Of a stretch of 64,000 bases of DNA, positions 39,366-48,012 are shown one piece after another (positions within the stretch are counted from its first letter, which is position 1; each line of letters opens with the position of its first letter). This DNA is from an uncultured Myxococcales bacterium. GTDB lineage: Bacteria; Myxococcota; Myxococcia; Myxococcales; Myxococcaceae. The position numbers and the translations under genes were made by a program. Below the pieces are notes generated by a model that was not told the origin of the DNA, did not search any database, and saw only the letters and a list, made by a program, of their open reading frames with translations. The stretch is taken from assembly GCA_937980205.1 (NCBI GenBank), contig CALJKW010000055.1, positions 62,001-126,000 on the forward strand, in the 5' to 3' direction.

Positions 39366-40591
39366 CGACCGTGGAGATCGAGCCGCTTCTCAATCAGATC
39401 GACACGCTCGCGGCGCACTTCGGCCGGGTGCAGGCAGACCTGCGCGCCATCGCCGCGCGGGGCAGGGCGGAGGACTACCGCGGCGTGATGCAGAACACGC
39501 GCCTCGTGCTCGAGGCCATCCTCCGCGATCTCGTCACGCGCGAGCTCAAGCAGTCCGTCGGCAAGGCGATGCTCGACGAGCTCATCACCAAGTTCCGCCA
39601 GCAGGCGAACGCCGGCATCATCCCCACCAACATCCTCGCGCACATGGGCACCGTGCAGGCGTGGGGCAACCTCTCGGCCCACGATCACGCCGGCAGCCTC
39701 ACCGACGAGGGCGTGAAGGTCGGCAAGCAGGAGGTCGTCGCCAGCCTCAACTCGATGGTGGCGATCTTGAACTGGTACGCCGGAAAGCTCGGCGCGACGC
39801 CGCCGATCGGCGCACCAGCCGCTGCTGCCGCCACGCAGCCCATGACGGCGCCGCCCGCCGCCGCGGTCGCTGCGAAGAAGAAGAGCCCCGTGCCCATCAT
39901 CGGCGGCGTCGTCGCGCTGCTCGGCTGCCTCGCCGCGGGGTACTGGTGGACGTCGCGGGTGCCTGCGGTGACCACGCCGCCGGCCGACGCGTTCGCCGAG
40001 CTCGATGCCGACTACAAGAAGCGCGGCGAGCCGTTGCCGCCCGCGGGCTGCCGCCGCGCCGACGAGGCCGCTGCGCTGGCGAAGGCCTCCGACGCCGCGG
40101 CGCTCTCTGCCCTGCACGGCGCCGAAGCCGACTACTTCCTCGCCCGCGTGAAGCACGAGGCCGGCGAGGCGCCCGGGCCCGAGCTGCAGCGCGCCACGGC
40201 GTGCTCCGGCTTCGCCGCTGCGCTGTCGCTGCAAGGCAAGGCCGAGGTGCGCGCCGCCGAGGCCGCCTCGAAGGGCGGAGATCCCGACGGCGCCGCCGAG
40301 CGGTACGGCAAGGCGGCCCGCGCGTTCGATGCGGCGCTGGCGGCGGCTCCGGCGTTCAACAACGCGCGGTTCAATCGCGGGCTCGTGCTCATGAAGCTCG
40401 GGAAGACCGACGACGCCCTGAAGGACTTCAACGAAGTCATCGCCGCCGACGCGAAGTTCGGTGAGGCGCACTTCTTCGTCGGCTACCTCGCCGAGAAGGC
40501 CGGCGACGCTGCGAAGGCCAGGGCGTCGTACTGCGCCGCGTTCAAGAACGGCGTCACGATGGCGAAGGACCGCTGCGGAGAAGGGCAGTGA
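39362..40591 (+). CDS. HEPN/DUF4145-like domain protein with membrane segment and TPR
   Basis: A 409-residue protein. Residues about 1-145 resemble the DUF4145/HEPN helical domain seen in myxobacterial proteins (TRLVLEAILRDLVTRELKQ, ITKFRQQANAGIIPTNILAHMG, WGNLSAHDH). A Pro/Ala linker and KKK lead to a transmembrane helix at about 178-198 (PIIGGVVALLGCLAAGYWW). The rest, predicted outside, has TPR-like repeats (AAERYGKAARAFDAALAAAP, NNARFNRGLVLMKLGKTDDA, GEAHFFVGYLAEKAGDAAKA). The GTG start overlaps the CsgG-like stop; its stop overlaps the caspase start. A bridging role between cytosol and envelope is inferred. Confidence 0.78.
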   Translation: MTTVEIEPLLNQIDTLAAHFGRVQADLRAIAARGRAEDYRGVMQNTRLVLEAILRDLVTRELKQSVGKAMLDELITKFRQQANAGIIPTNILAHMGTVQAWGNLSAHDHAGSLTDEGVKVGKQEVVASLNSMVAILNWYAGKLGATPPIGAPAAAAATQPMTAPPAAAVAAKKKSPVPIIGGVVALLGCLAAGYWWTSRVPAVTTPPADAFAELDADYKKRGEPLPPAGCRRADEAAALAKASDAAALSALHGAEADYFLARVKHEAGEAPGPELQRATACSGFAAALSLQGKAEVRAAEAASKGGDPDGAAERYGKAARAFDAALAAAPAFNNARFNRGLVLMKLGKTDDALKDFNEVIAADAKFGEAHFFVGYLAEKAGDAAKARASYCAAFKNGVTMAKDRCGEGQ

Positions 40592-41799
40592 TCGCCCTGG
40601 CGCTGGCGCTCGAGCTCGTCAGCGCCCAGACGCGCCTCGCCATCGTCGCGGGCCACAACGAGGGCGCCGAGGGCCGCAAGCCGCTGCGCTTCGCCCAGGC
40701 CGACGCCGCCCGCGTGAAGCGCGCGCTCGTCGAGGTGAGCTCGGTCGCAGAGTCCGACGTGAAGCTGCTCGAGGCGCCGACCCTCGCGCAGCTCGAGGCC
40801 GCCTTCGCCTGGGCGAAGCAGCGCGCCTCGGACGTCCGCGCGAAGCCGGGCGGCAAGGCGCTGCTCTTCGTCTACGTCTCCGCGCACGGCCACGAAGGCA
40901 AAGGCCTCGAGCTCGGCCGCGAGGTCCTCGAGTGGGAGAAGCTCAAGGGCCTGGTGCGCGGAACCGGCGCGGACGTGAAGCTCGGCATCGTCGACTCGTG
41001 CCACGCGAGCGGAGTCCTCAAGGCCTCGGGCCGTCCCTCCGACGCGTTCGCGCTCAAGGCCGAAGACCGCCTCACCGTCGAGGGCGAGGCGTGGATCTCG
41101 TCCAGCGCCGACAACGAGCCCTCGATCGAGGCCGGCCCGTGGCGCGGCAGCGTCTTCACGCACCACCTCGTCGCCGGCCTGCGCGGGGCCGCCGACCGCG
41201 GCGCCGACAAGAAGGTCACCCTCGAAGAGCTGTACCGCTACGCGTTCGAGCGCACCACGAGCGGAGAGAGCGGCCAGCACCCCGGCTACGCGTTTCGCCT
41301 GCAGGGCTACGGCGAGCTCGAGGTCAGCGACCCGGGGAGGGCGCCCGCGACGCTGACGCTGCCCGCCGGGCTCGACGCCGTCACCGTCACCGACCGCGAG
41401 ACCGGCGATCCGCTCGCCGAGGCGCGAAGGCCCTCGAGCCGGCTGCTCGGCTTCGGCCCGGCGCGCGTCGACGTGCGGCTGCTGCGCGGCGACAAGGCGT
41501 GGGGCACCCGGCTCGAGCTCGCGCGCGGCGACCAGGTCTCCCTCGACGAGTCGCAGCTCGAGCGCGTCGCCGCGACCACCGCCCAGTTGGTGCGCCTGTC
41601 GAAGTGCCTCGAGATCACCGTGCCGCGCCCGGACCCGCGCCTCAACGGCCTCAAGGAGAAGCTGCAGGGCCGCTGTGACAGGCCGGAGAAGGCGACGCTC
41701 AAGCGCTCGGCGAAGGGCATGCTCGAGCTCACCGTCGCGGGGCGGACCATCGAGGCGGCGGACGACGAGGCGCTGATCAAGGCTGTAGCAGCGCCCTAA
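40588..41799 (+). CDS. Caspase-like (peptidase C14) protein, exported
   Basis: A 403-residue protein. It opens with IALALALELVSAQ, a likely signal peptide, then the caspase fold: LAIVAGHNEGAEGRKPLRFAQADA and LFVYVSAHGHEG with His100, LGIVDSCHASG with Cys138. His and Cys are in the caspase dyad positions, and the dyad spacing is normal for metacaspase-type bacterial proteases. Thus it is predicted active. Residues about 275-400 are a second, unassigned domain (LTLPAGLDAVTVTDRETG and on). Start GTG 40588 overlaps the TPR gene stop. Bacterial caspases cleave after basic residues and often act in signalling or cell death. Confidence 0.88.
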   Translation: MIALALALELVSAQTRLAIVAGHNEGAEGRKPLRFAQADAARVKRALVEVSSVAESDVKLLEAPTLAQLEAAFAWAKQRASDVRAKPGGKALLFVYVSAHGHEGKGLELGREVLEWEKLKGLVRGTGADVKLGIVDSCHASGVLKASGRPSDAFALKAEDRLTVEGEAWISSSADNEPSIEAGPWRGSVFTHHLVAGLRGAADRGADKKVTLEELYRYAFERTTSGESGQHPGYAFRLQGYGELEVSDPGRAPATLTLPAGLDAVTVTDRETGDPLAEARRPSSRLLGFGPARVDVRLLRGDKAWGTRLELARGDQVSLDESQLERVAATTAQLVRLSKCLEITVPRPDPRLNGLKEKLQGRCDRPEKATLKRSAKGMLELTVAGRTIEAADDEALIKAVAAP

Positions 41800-41821
41800 A
41801 ACGCGAAGGGTCGCTCGGCGC

Positions 41822-41831
41822 GTGTTACACC
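41822..41831 (+). promoter_or_regulatory. Possible -10 region (GTGTTAC motif)
   Basis: GTGTTACACC starts 20 bases before the GTG at 41842 and shares GTGTTAC plus spacing with the region before the gene at 9212. It is a candidate extended -10 (TGt-TACACC) separating the cyclic-nucleotide gene from the caspase gene upstream. Confidence 0.3.
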
Positions 41832-41841
41832 TCTCGGCACC

Positions 41842-42303
41842 GTGCCGCCGATCGACCCCGTCGCCGCGCTCAAGGCGAGCCCGCTGTTTGCGGGCTTCAC
41901 GGATACGGGCCTGACGATTCTCGCGGGAATCACCGCGCCGAAGAACTATCCGCAGGGGACTCCGCTGTTCGTAGAGAACATGGTCTCCGACAGCATGCTG
42001 ATCATCGTCGAGGGCAGGGTAGGCCTCTCCACCCGCGACAAGTCGGGGCAGGAAGTTCAGCTCGGTGAGGTCGGCCCCGGCGACTGGCTCGGCGAGCTCT
42101 CGCTCATCAACACCGGCCAGCGCATGTGCACCGCCAGCGCCCTCACGCTGGTGAAGGCCCTCGAGATTCGCCAGGCGGACTTTCAAAAGACCTTGGCGCT
42201 GAAGCCCCAGGCCTGCATCAAGCTGCTCATGAGCATCTGCACGCGATTCGGCCAGAAGGTCGCCGACAACAAGGACGCGCTGAGATCGCTGCTGAAGACG
42301 TGA
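41842..42303 (+). CDS. Cyclic-nucleotide-binding-domain protein
   Basis: A 153-residue protein consisting of one cNMP-binding domain of the CRP type (about residues 10-130): FAGFTDTGLTILAGI, YPQGTPLFVENMVSDSMLIIVEGRVGLS, and the phosphate-binding-cassette-like GDWLGELSLINTGQRMCTASA. The Arg that contacts the phosphate (in GELsl...R) is represented by Arg at TGQR. No DNA-binding helix-turn-helix follows, so it is a stand-alone sensor domain. The GTG start lies 43 bases after the caspase stop. Confidence 0.82.
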   Translation: MPPIDPVAALKASPLFAGFTDTGLTILAGITAPKNYPQGTPLFVENMVSDSMLIIVEGRVGLSTRDKSGQEVQLGEVGPGDWLGELSLINTGQRMCTASALTLVKALEIRQADFQKTLALKPQACIKLLMSICTRFGQKVADNKDALRSLLKT

Positions 42304-42324
42304 GACACGTGTAGGGTAACCGCC

Positions 42325-43350
42325 ATGATCCTCGTTTCTTTGATTCTGGCCGCGACGGCGCCCGCGGCTGCACCTGCCCCCGCGCCGGCTGCGGCCGCCC
42401 AGGGCGATTGGTTCGCCAGCCTCTACACCGGTGAGGGCATCGAGCTTCGCGCCGACGAGCGCGTCTTCGCGCTCTTCTCCCTGCTGAACGCCGTCGGCTA
42501 CGACGCCGGCCCCATCACCCGCAAGGACCCGGTGCCGAAGGTGCTGTACCACCCGGTTCGCCAGCAGGTCCGCTCGCGCGTCATCGGCGGAGGCGAAGAC
42601 GTCCGCAAGGCCGCCGACGCCTTCCTCGACGCCCACCCGGTCGCGCTGCGCCGCTACCTCGCCTACGCCGTCAGCGCCTCGCCGCCGCCGTTCTCGAGCG
42701 GCCCCAAGGCGAAGGACCTGCAGGACCTCAAAGGCCTCGAGGCCGTGCTCGCCAAGGCGTGGAGCGGCTGGAAGCTCGACGAGCTCATGGGCACCGTCCA
42801 GGGCGAGTACCGCAAGGTGCTCAAGAGCTACCTCACCGCCATCGACGCCCCCATGCTGAAAGCGCGCGACATCATGAAGGTGAAAGAGGGCTCGCACGAG
42901 TCCGTGCTCGTGGTGAACCTGCTCGACGCGCAGAACGAGGTCCGCGGCGTCCAGACCGAAGACGAGGTGGTGCTCGTCGTCGGCCCCGCCGACAAGCCGA
43001 ACGTCGAGGGCCTGCTCAAGGAATATGCGCGCGTGATGGTCGACCCCGTCGTGGCGAAGAAGGCGTCGGGGTGGGCGAATGGGGCGCAGGTGCTCCGTGA
43101 GGCGCAGGTGGCCGGCGCGACCGAGCAAACCGTGCAGGATTACGCCTCGGCGCTGCTCGCCACGGCTGTGGCACTTCGCGCCACGGATGCCAACGATGCC
43201 GCGTGGGACGCCGCAGCGGCGCGCGGCTACTTCGGCGCCAAGGACATCGCGGCGATGTTCGACGGCGGCAAGCCGCTCGACACCTGGGTCGCCGACGCCT
43301 TCGCCAAGGCAGAGGCCAAGCGCCCGTCGACCGGCGGACCTAAGAAATAG
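42325..43350 (+). CDS. Exported protein of unknown function
   Basis: A 341-residue protein with a signal peptide and a Pro/Ala-rich spacer (ILVSLILAATAPAAAPAPAP). The mature part is helical: GIELRADERVFALFSLLNAVGYDA, KVLYHPVRQQVRSRVIGGGEDVRKAADAF, then YLTAIDAPMLKARDIMKVK. It contains one beta stretch (VLVVNLLDAQNEVRGVQTEDEVVLVVG). No family that I can assign. A TAGGGTAACC motif lies just before the ATG. It follows the sensor domain gene by 21 bases. Confidence 0.7.
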   Translation: MILVSLILAATAPAAAPAPAPAAAAQGDWFASLYTGEGIELRADERVFALFSLLNAVGYDAGPITRKDPVPKVLYHPVRQQVRSRVIGGGEDVRKAADAFLDAHPVALRRYLAYAVSASPPPFSSGPKAKDLQDLKGLEAVLAKAWSGWKLDELMGTVQGEYRKVLKSYLTAIDAPMLKARDIMKVKEGSHESVLVVNLLDAQNEVRGVQTEDEVVLVVGPADKPNVEGLLKEYARVMVDPVVAKKASGWANGAQVLREAQVAGATEQTVQDYASALLATAVALRATDANDAAWDAAAARGYFGAKDIAAMFDGGKPLDTWVADAFAKAEAKRPSTGGPKK

Positions 43351-43353
43351 ACA

Positions 43354-44058
43354 GTGGAAGAGTTCCTCCTGAGCCTGTTCGGGGGTGCGAGCGGCGGTGC
43401 GCTCTCGTACGGGCTCGTGTTCGGGATCCTCATCCTCTGCGGCCTGGGGCTGCCGATCCCCGAGGACGTCTCGCTGATCCTCGGCGGCTTCCTGGCTTAC
43501 GAGGGCAAGGCCGACCTCGCGCTGATGATGGTGACCGGGTACGTCGGCATCATCCTGGGCGACTCGCTCGTCTTCTTCATCGGGCGCAGGTTCGGGCTGA
43601 AGATCGTGTCGGGCGGAGGCTTCTTCGCGCGCCTGTTCACCGCCGAGAAGCGGCAGCGCGTCGAAGGGCTCTTCGCCAAGCACGGCGAGAAGATCGTGAT
43701 GATCGCGAGGTTCCTGCCCGGCGTGCGCGCGGTGACGTACTTCACCGCCGGCTCGGTGCGCATGAAGTACTCGCACTTCGTCTTCTTCGACTCGGTCGCC
43801 GCGCTCGTCTCCGCGCCCGTGTTCATCTACCTGGGCTACCGCTTCGGCGGAGAGCTCGAGCAGCTCATTCAGGCCGTCCGCACCGGCCAGATCCGCGTGC
43901 TCATCGGCCTCGCAGTGGTGATCACCGGGTACATCGTGCTGACCCGCCTGTGGAAGCAGTGGCGCGCGAAGAAGAACCCGCCGCAGGGTGGGCCCCCGCC
44001 GGCGTCTCCGCCCAGCGTCGTGACCCCGACCGACCGGACCCCCGAGCGGACCCCGTGA
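43354..44058 (+). CDS. DedA-family membrane protein
   Basis: A 234-residue integral membrane protein with the DedA layout: GLGLPIPEDVSLILGGFLAY, GDSLVFFIGRRFGLKIV, the FAKHGEKIVMIARFLPGVRAVTYFTAG motif (the conserved R-F-x-P-G-x-R), and YLGYRFG. The DedA/DUF368 superfamily acts in lipid-carrier recycling and membrane homeostasis. The C-terminus adds a Pro/Thr-rich cytosolic tail (about 205-234). GTG start 43354, three bases after the previous stop, so it may belong to the same operon. Confidence 0.9.
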   Translation: MEEFLLSLFGGASGGALSYGLVFGILILCGLGLPIPEDVSLILGGFLAYEGKADLALMMVTGYVGIILGDSLVFFIGRRFGLKIVSGGGFFARLFTAEKRQRVEGLFAKHGEKIVMIARFLPGVRAVTYFTAGSVRMKYSHFVFFDSVAALVSAPVFIYLGYRFGGELEQLIQAVRTGQIRVLIGLAVVITGYIVLTRLWKQWRAKKNPPQGGPPPASPPSVVTPTDRTPERTP

Positions 44059-44360
44059 TCGCGTGGGCGGTGGCCGCGGTGCCGCTGCTCTGTTCCGTTG
44101 CGTACGCGGTGAAGCCGACGGTTCGTGCCGCGCGCGTGGCAGTGACTGCGCTCGGGCTCTTCGGGCTGTTCGTCGTCGGGAACGCAGCCGTCGCGTTCGC
44201 AGCGGTGCGCGGTGCGAGCCCCGAGCTGCGAACTGCGCTGCTGTCCAAGGCGGTCGCCGAGAGCATCAACTCAGCTGCATTCTTCGCGCTGTTCGCCGCC
44301 GCGTGGGCAGTGCCGATGTTCGTGGGCCGACGCCGCAGGCTCGCGCGCCGAAGGCTGTAG
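44055..44360 (+). CDS. Small polytopic membrane protein
   Basis: A 101-residue protein starting at GTG 44055, which overlaps the DedA stop by four bases (GTGA). It has three hydrophobic segments (IAWAVAAVPLLCSVAYAV, VAVTALGLFGLFVVGNAAVA, AAFFALFAAAWAVPMFVG) and a strongly basic C-terminus (RRRRLARRRL), indicating a cytosolic end. The function is unknown; the coupling suggests partnership with DedA. Confidence 0.6.
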   Translation: MIAWAVAAVPLLCSVAYAVKPTVRAARVAVTALGLFGLFVVGNAAVAFAAVRGASPELRTALLSKAVAESINSAAFFALFAAAWAVPMFVGRRRRLARRRL

Positions 44361-44697
44361 AGATCTCGGATCCGCGGCGTTGAACCGGCGAGGTCCGCGG
44401 GCCATCGAGAACCCGCTTCGGCTCGTCGCCGTGGAGGGCGGAAGAGTGACTCAGCTCCTGGGCCTGCTTCCGGTCAGCGGTTCGGTGCGTTGGCGAGCGG
44501 CTATCGGTGCCGCCGCGGTTCTTCACGGGGCGCGTCGTGACTGCCCCTCCCGGCGGAAGCTCTCGACCGATCCGGTGGCCGCCTGCCACAGCAGAGCGCC
44601 TCGGGTCCCGCGCGCGTCCGTCGAAAGCCGCCGCACTCGCGGCAGCGGCCCAGGCCTCAGGGACTGAGCCACTCTTCCTCCCTCATGACCCATCTCA
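44361..44697. other. Intergenic stretch without a supportable gene
   Basis: About 340 bases between convergent transcription units. Open frames here are Arg/Pro-rich with no start context or domain and look like chance frames in GC-rich DNA. I see no RNA gene, only a weakly structured GC-rich sequence ending in the hairpin at 44698. Confidence 0.55.
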
Positions 44698-44736
44698 GAG
44701 AAGGATTTGGTCCGGTAGCCGGACAAAATCCTTCTT
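44698..44736. terminator. Strong near-perfect hairpin between convergent genes
   Basis: Arms 44700-44715 and 44719-44734 pair at 15 of 16 positions (one G-A mismatch) around loop TAG, with an extra A-T and G-T pair outside. The stem has AAGGATTT and its complement, unusually AT-rich for this genome. It serves both strands equally, so a bidirectional terminator is likely. Confidence 0.65.
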
Positions 44737-44745
44737 CCTGATGTG

Positions 44746-44759
44746 CTGAGGGCCCTCAG
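44746..44759. repeat. 14-bp perfect palindrome over the stop of the minus gene
   Basis: CTGAGGGCCCTCAG is self-complementary and contains the stop codon of the gene at 44756 (TGA on the minus strand). It could fold with the neighbouring hairpin. Confidence 0.5.
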
Positions 44760-46618
44760 GCCGACCGCGACAGCATCGCGGTGAGCTTGTCGCCACCGAC
44801 GCCGAGGTGATGCGCGGCGGCCTCGAGCATCTTCCGCTCGCTGCGGTCGATCTTCCCGTCGATGAGGGCCATCGACACGAGCTCGTTCATGAAGTGCTCG
44901 GCCTCGGGCGTGCCCTTCTGCACGAGCCGATCGAACAACCCCGAGCCCGCCGACAAAGCCAGCTCGACGTTCGCCCAGGCGACGCTCCAGCGCTGAGAGC
45001 ATTCCTTCAGCAGCGCGCGTTCTTTGGCGTCGACGACGCCGTCGGCCGCCGCCATCGCAGCCATCATGTACAGCAACCGCTCGCGCTCTTCCTTCGTCAC
45101 GACGCGATCGCGAGGCCCCGAGGCGGTCGGAGCCGCCGCCGCCGAGGGCCGCTTCTGCGCCGCCCACGACTCCCAGACGCGGGCGTCTTTGAGCACCCAG
45201 TCGCGCTCGCCGCTCTGCAGCATGGTCCCGCAGAACTCGCAGCTCGGCTGGCCGTTGTCGCTCAGCGGAGCGCTGCAGTTCGGGCACCGGTTCGTCGACA
45301 TGCCGTTGGCGGCGTTCGTGGTGGCCCCGGCCTTCCGCTGCAGCGTGAAGACCCACCGCTGCGGCACGACGGGCAGAGCGGGGGGCTTCTCGTTCATGGG
45401 CCCCACGCCCATGCGGGCGCTCCAGCGGATCTCGAGGTGGGCGAGGTCATTCGAGCCGTCGTTGTCGAGCCGCCGCGTGTTCACCGCGCCGACGGCGCAC
45501 TCGAGGAAGACCTTCCGCTTGCCGCGGCCGCGCAGCTCGTTGAGGTCGTTCGTGAGCCACTGCAGGTAGTCGGAGCCGCAGAGCTTCGTGAACGCCACCG
45601 TCTCGCCGGTGGCCTGCGCCTCGACCCACTTCCAGAAGATGAGCGAGCCACGATCCTCGAGGGTCTCCGTGTTCAGCGCGGGGTCGGTCTGCTTGGCGCG
45701 GGCGAAGCCCTCGACGGCGTCTCCGCCGCGGGTGAACTCGGAGCCCTGGGTGATCTCCGCGAGCACCCAGTCGTAGTTGCCGCTGTTCACGACGGCGTTG
45801 CAGAACTGGCAGCGGTTCGCGGCGCCGCCCTCGAACGGAGCGCCGCAGTTGGGGCACTTGCCGCTCGAGAGCTCCTGCGCGGAGTTGGTCTTCGCGCCGG
45901 GCTTGCGCACGAACGACCAGACCTCGATGAACTGCTCGACGGGCTGCTTGGCCGCGAGGGCCAGCGCCTGCTCGTCGGTGGCCGTCTTCGGCGCATCGGC
46001 GTCGCGCATCTGCGCCTTCACGCGCACGTGGACCGTGTCGAACTGCTCGTTCTGCTCGAGCCCGATGATCTGCAGGTCGAGCACCGAGATGTCGCTGATG
46101 GCGTCGCGAATGCCCTGCATGTCGAGCAGGCGCATCTGCAGCGAGAGCCGCTGGAACGTCGCGTCGGACAGGTAGCGGCGCACCGGCTCGAGGTTGCGCT
46201 TGAACCACGCGCCCTGAACCTCGACGAACAGCTTCTTCACGTTGTCGAACAGGTGCAGCAGGTCGAACGACGGGTCCTTCGTCTTCAGCGCGTTCACCCA
46301 GCCGGTGACGGCCTGCGCGGAGACGGTGGTGCGCACCTGGGCCTCGGCCTGCTGGAAGGCCTTCTTGGTCGAGGCCGAGCCCTCTTGCGACTTCATGTAC
46401 CAGGCGACGAGCAGGAAGCCGATGAGCAGGGGGACGCCGATCACCGGGTGCCGGATCGCGATGTAGATGAGCCAGCCGAGCAGCTCTCCACCGTCGCCGC
46501 CACCGTTGCCCGAAGAGTCGCTGGAGCCGGCGTAGTGCTCTCCGCCGCCGATGCGCGCGAGCGCCGGCAGCGCGAACAACAGGACGGCAAGGTATACGGG
46601 CCAACGCGCGCGGTTCAT
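44756..46618 (-). CDS. Tim44-like / double zinc-ribbon / TerB-like membrane protein
   Basis: A 620-residue protein with a signal or first anchor (WPVYLAVLLFALPALA), a Gly/Ser linker, and a second membrane segment at about 50-70 (LIYIAIRHPVIGVPLLIGFLLVAW). About residues 85-245 are Tim44-like, followed by a zinc ribbon near 256 (CPNCGAPF and CQFC). A second Tim44-like unit follows, then a second ribbon near 447 (CPNCSAPL and CEFCG). The last about 110 residues (KEERERLLYMMAAMAAADGV, DGKIDRSERKMLEAAAHHLG) are TerB-like with acidic helices. By architecture it is an envelope or membrane scaffold with metal-binding domains. Confidence 0.8.
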   Translation of the reverse strand: MNRARWPVYLAVLLFALPALARIGGGEHYAGSSDSSGNGGGDGGELLGWLIYIAIRHPVIGVPLLIGFLLVAWYMKSQEGSASTKKAFQQAEAQVRTTVSAQAVTGWVNALKTKDPSFDLLHLFDNVKKLFVEVQGAWFKRNLEPVRRYLSDATFQRLSLQMRLLDMQGIRDAISDISVLDLQIIGLEQNEQFDTVHVRVKAQMRDADAPKTATDEQALALAAKQPVEQFIEVWSFVRKPGAKTNSAQELSSGKCPNCGAPFEGGAANRCQFCNAVVNSGNYDWVLAEITQGSEFTRGGDAVEGFARAKQTDPALNTETLEDRGSLIFWKWVEAQATGETVAFTKLCGSDYLQWLTNDLNELRGRGKRKVFLECAVGAVNTRRLDNDGSNDLAHLEIRWSARMGVGPMNEKPPALPVVPQRWVFTLQRKAGATTNAANGMSTNRCPNCSAPLSDNGQPSCEFCGTMLQSGERDWVLKDARVWESWAAQKRPSAAAAPTASGPRDRVVTKEERERLLYMMAAMAAADGVVDAKERALLKECSQRWSVAWANVELALSAGSGLFDRLVQKGTPEAEHFMNELVSMALIDGKIDRSERKMLEAAAHHLGVGGDKLTAMLSRSA

Positions 46619-46648
46619 GACGACAACCTAACCACGAGCTCGGCAGCG

Positions 46649-46720
46649 TTGACCACGGCGCGCGTGCGTCGTCTTTCACCCTCTGAGCACGACGCTCACG
46701 GGGCGCGCGCAGGTGGTCAA
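46649..46720. promoter_or_regulatory. Long inverted repeat between divergent genes
   Basis: TTGACCAC (46649-46656) and GTGGTCAA (46713-46720) are perfect complements 56 bases apart, with CGCGCG runs just inside each arm. Each arm holds a TTGACC -35-like hexamer pointing towards the opposite arm. No convincing -10 is seen at 17 bases, so this may instead be an operator pair. Confidence 0.35.
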
Positions 46721-46751
46721 AAGCGCCGAGCCGTGGGAAGAACGGCGAAAC

Positions 46752-47519
<768 letters not shown>

Positions 47520-47607
47520 CCCCCCGCGGGGCGGAAACGACCCGGAGCGGCCCGAGCAACTGCGCCGGGTTCGCGCCGCGGCGCGTGACGTGCACTGGCA
47601 CGGGGGC

Positions 47608-48012
47608 ATGCTCCTCCAGTTGTCGTACACCAGCCGTGCGACCCGCCCGATGACCCCGGAGGAGCTCGTGACGCTGGCCGCCGAGGCCGCGCGGAAGAAC
47701 CGCGTGCGCGGCATCACGGGCGTGATGCTCTGCGACGCGGGAGCGTTCATTCAAATCCTCGAGGGCGAGGCCGCAGACGTCGAGGCGCTGTTCGCCCGGA
47801 TCCAGAGAGACCCGCGGCACGCGCAGATCACGCTGCTGCAGCGCACGCAGGTGAAGCAGCGCAGCTTCCCGCACTGGCCGATGGGGCTGCTCGAGCTCTC
47901 TGCGAAGGACAGGAACCTGCCGGGCGTGAGACAGCTGCTCGAGAGCCGCGACGTCGGCCCTCCAGCGCCCGAGGGAACGCCGCCTCCGTCGCCGCCCTCA
48001 CGGCAGCGCTGA
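47608..48012 (+). CDS. BLUF-domain blue-light photoreceptor
   Basis: A 134-residue protein, essentially one BLUF domain plus a Pro-rich tail. ATG 47608 gives MLLQLSYTSRAT. The flavin-site triad is Tyr7, Asn31 (ARKNRVRGITG) and Gln49 (FIQILEG). The spacings 24 and 18 are exactly those of AppA (Tyr21, Asn45, Gln63), and RSFPHWPMGL supplies the Trp region. BLUF domains bind FAD and switch hydrogen bonding on blue light. No output domain is fused, so it must signal by protein contact. It overlaps by 15 bases the convergent WYL regulator. Confidence 0.92.
   Translation: MLLQLSYTSRATRPMTPEELVTLAAEAARKNRVRGITGVMLCDAGAFIQILEGEAADVEALFARIQRDPRHAQITLLQRTQVKQRSFPHWPMGLLELSAKDRNLPGVRQLLESRDVGPPAPEGTPPPSPPSRQR

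Noticed and set aside
40483..43776. 1097-codon minus-strand open frame across the caspase region
   Set aside because: It lies opposite four convincing plus-strand genes with motifs; its translation is rich in Arg/Ala/Gly without motifs.
44212..44667. Arg/Ser-rich plus-strand frame in the empty interval
   Set aside because: No start context, no domain and atypical composition; treated as non-coding.
47522..47531. CCCCGCGGGG palindrome after the crotonase at 46752
   Set aside because: A 10-base GC palindrome is frequent in such DNA and has no loop or T-run to support a terminator.
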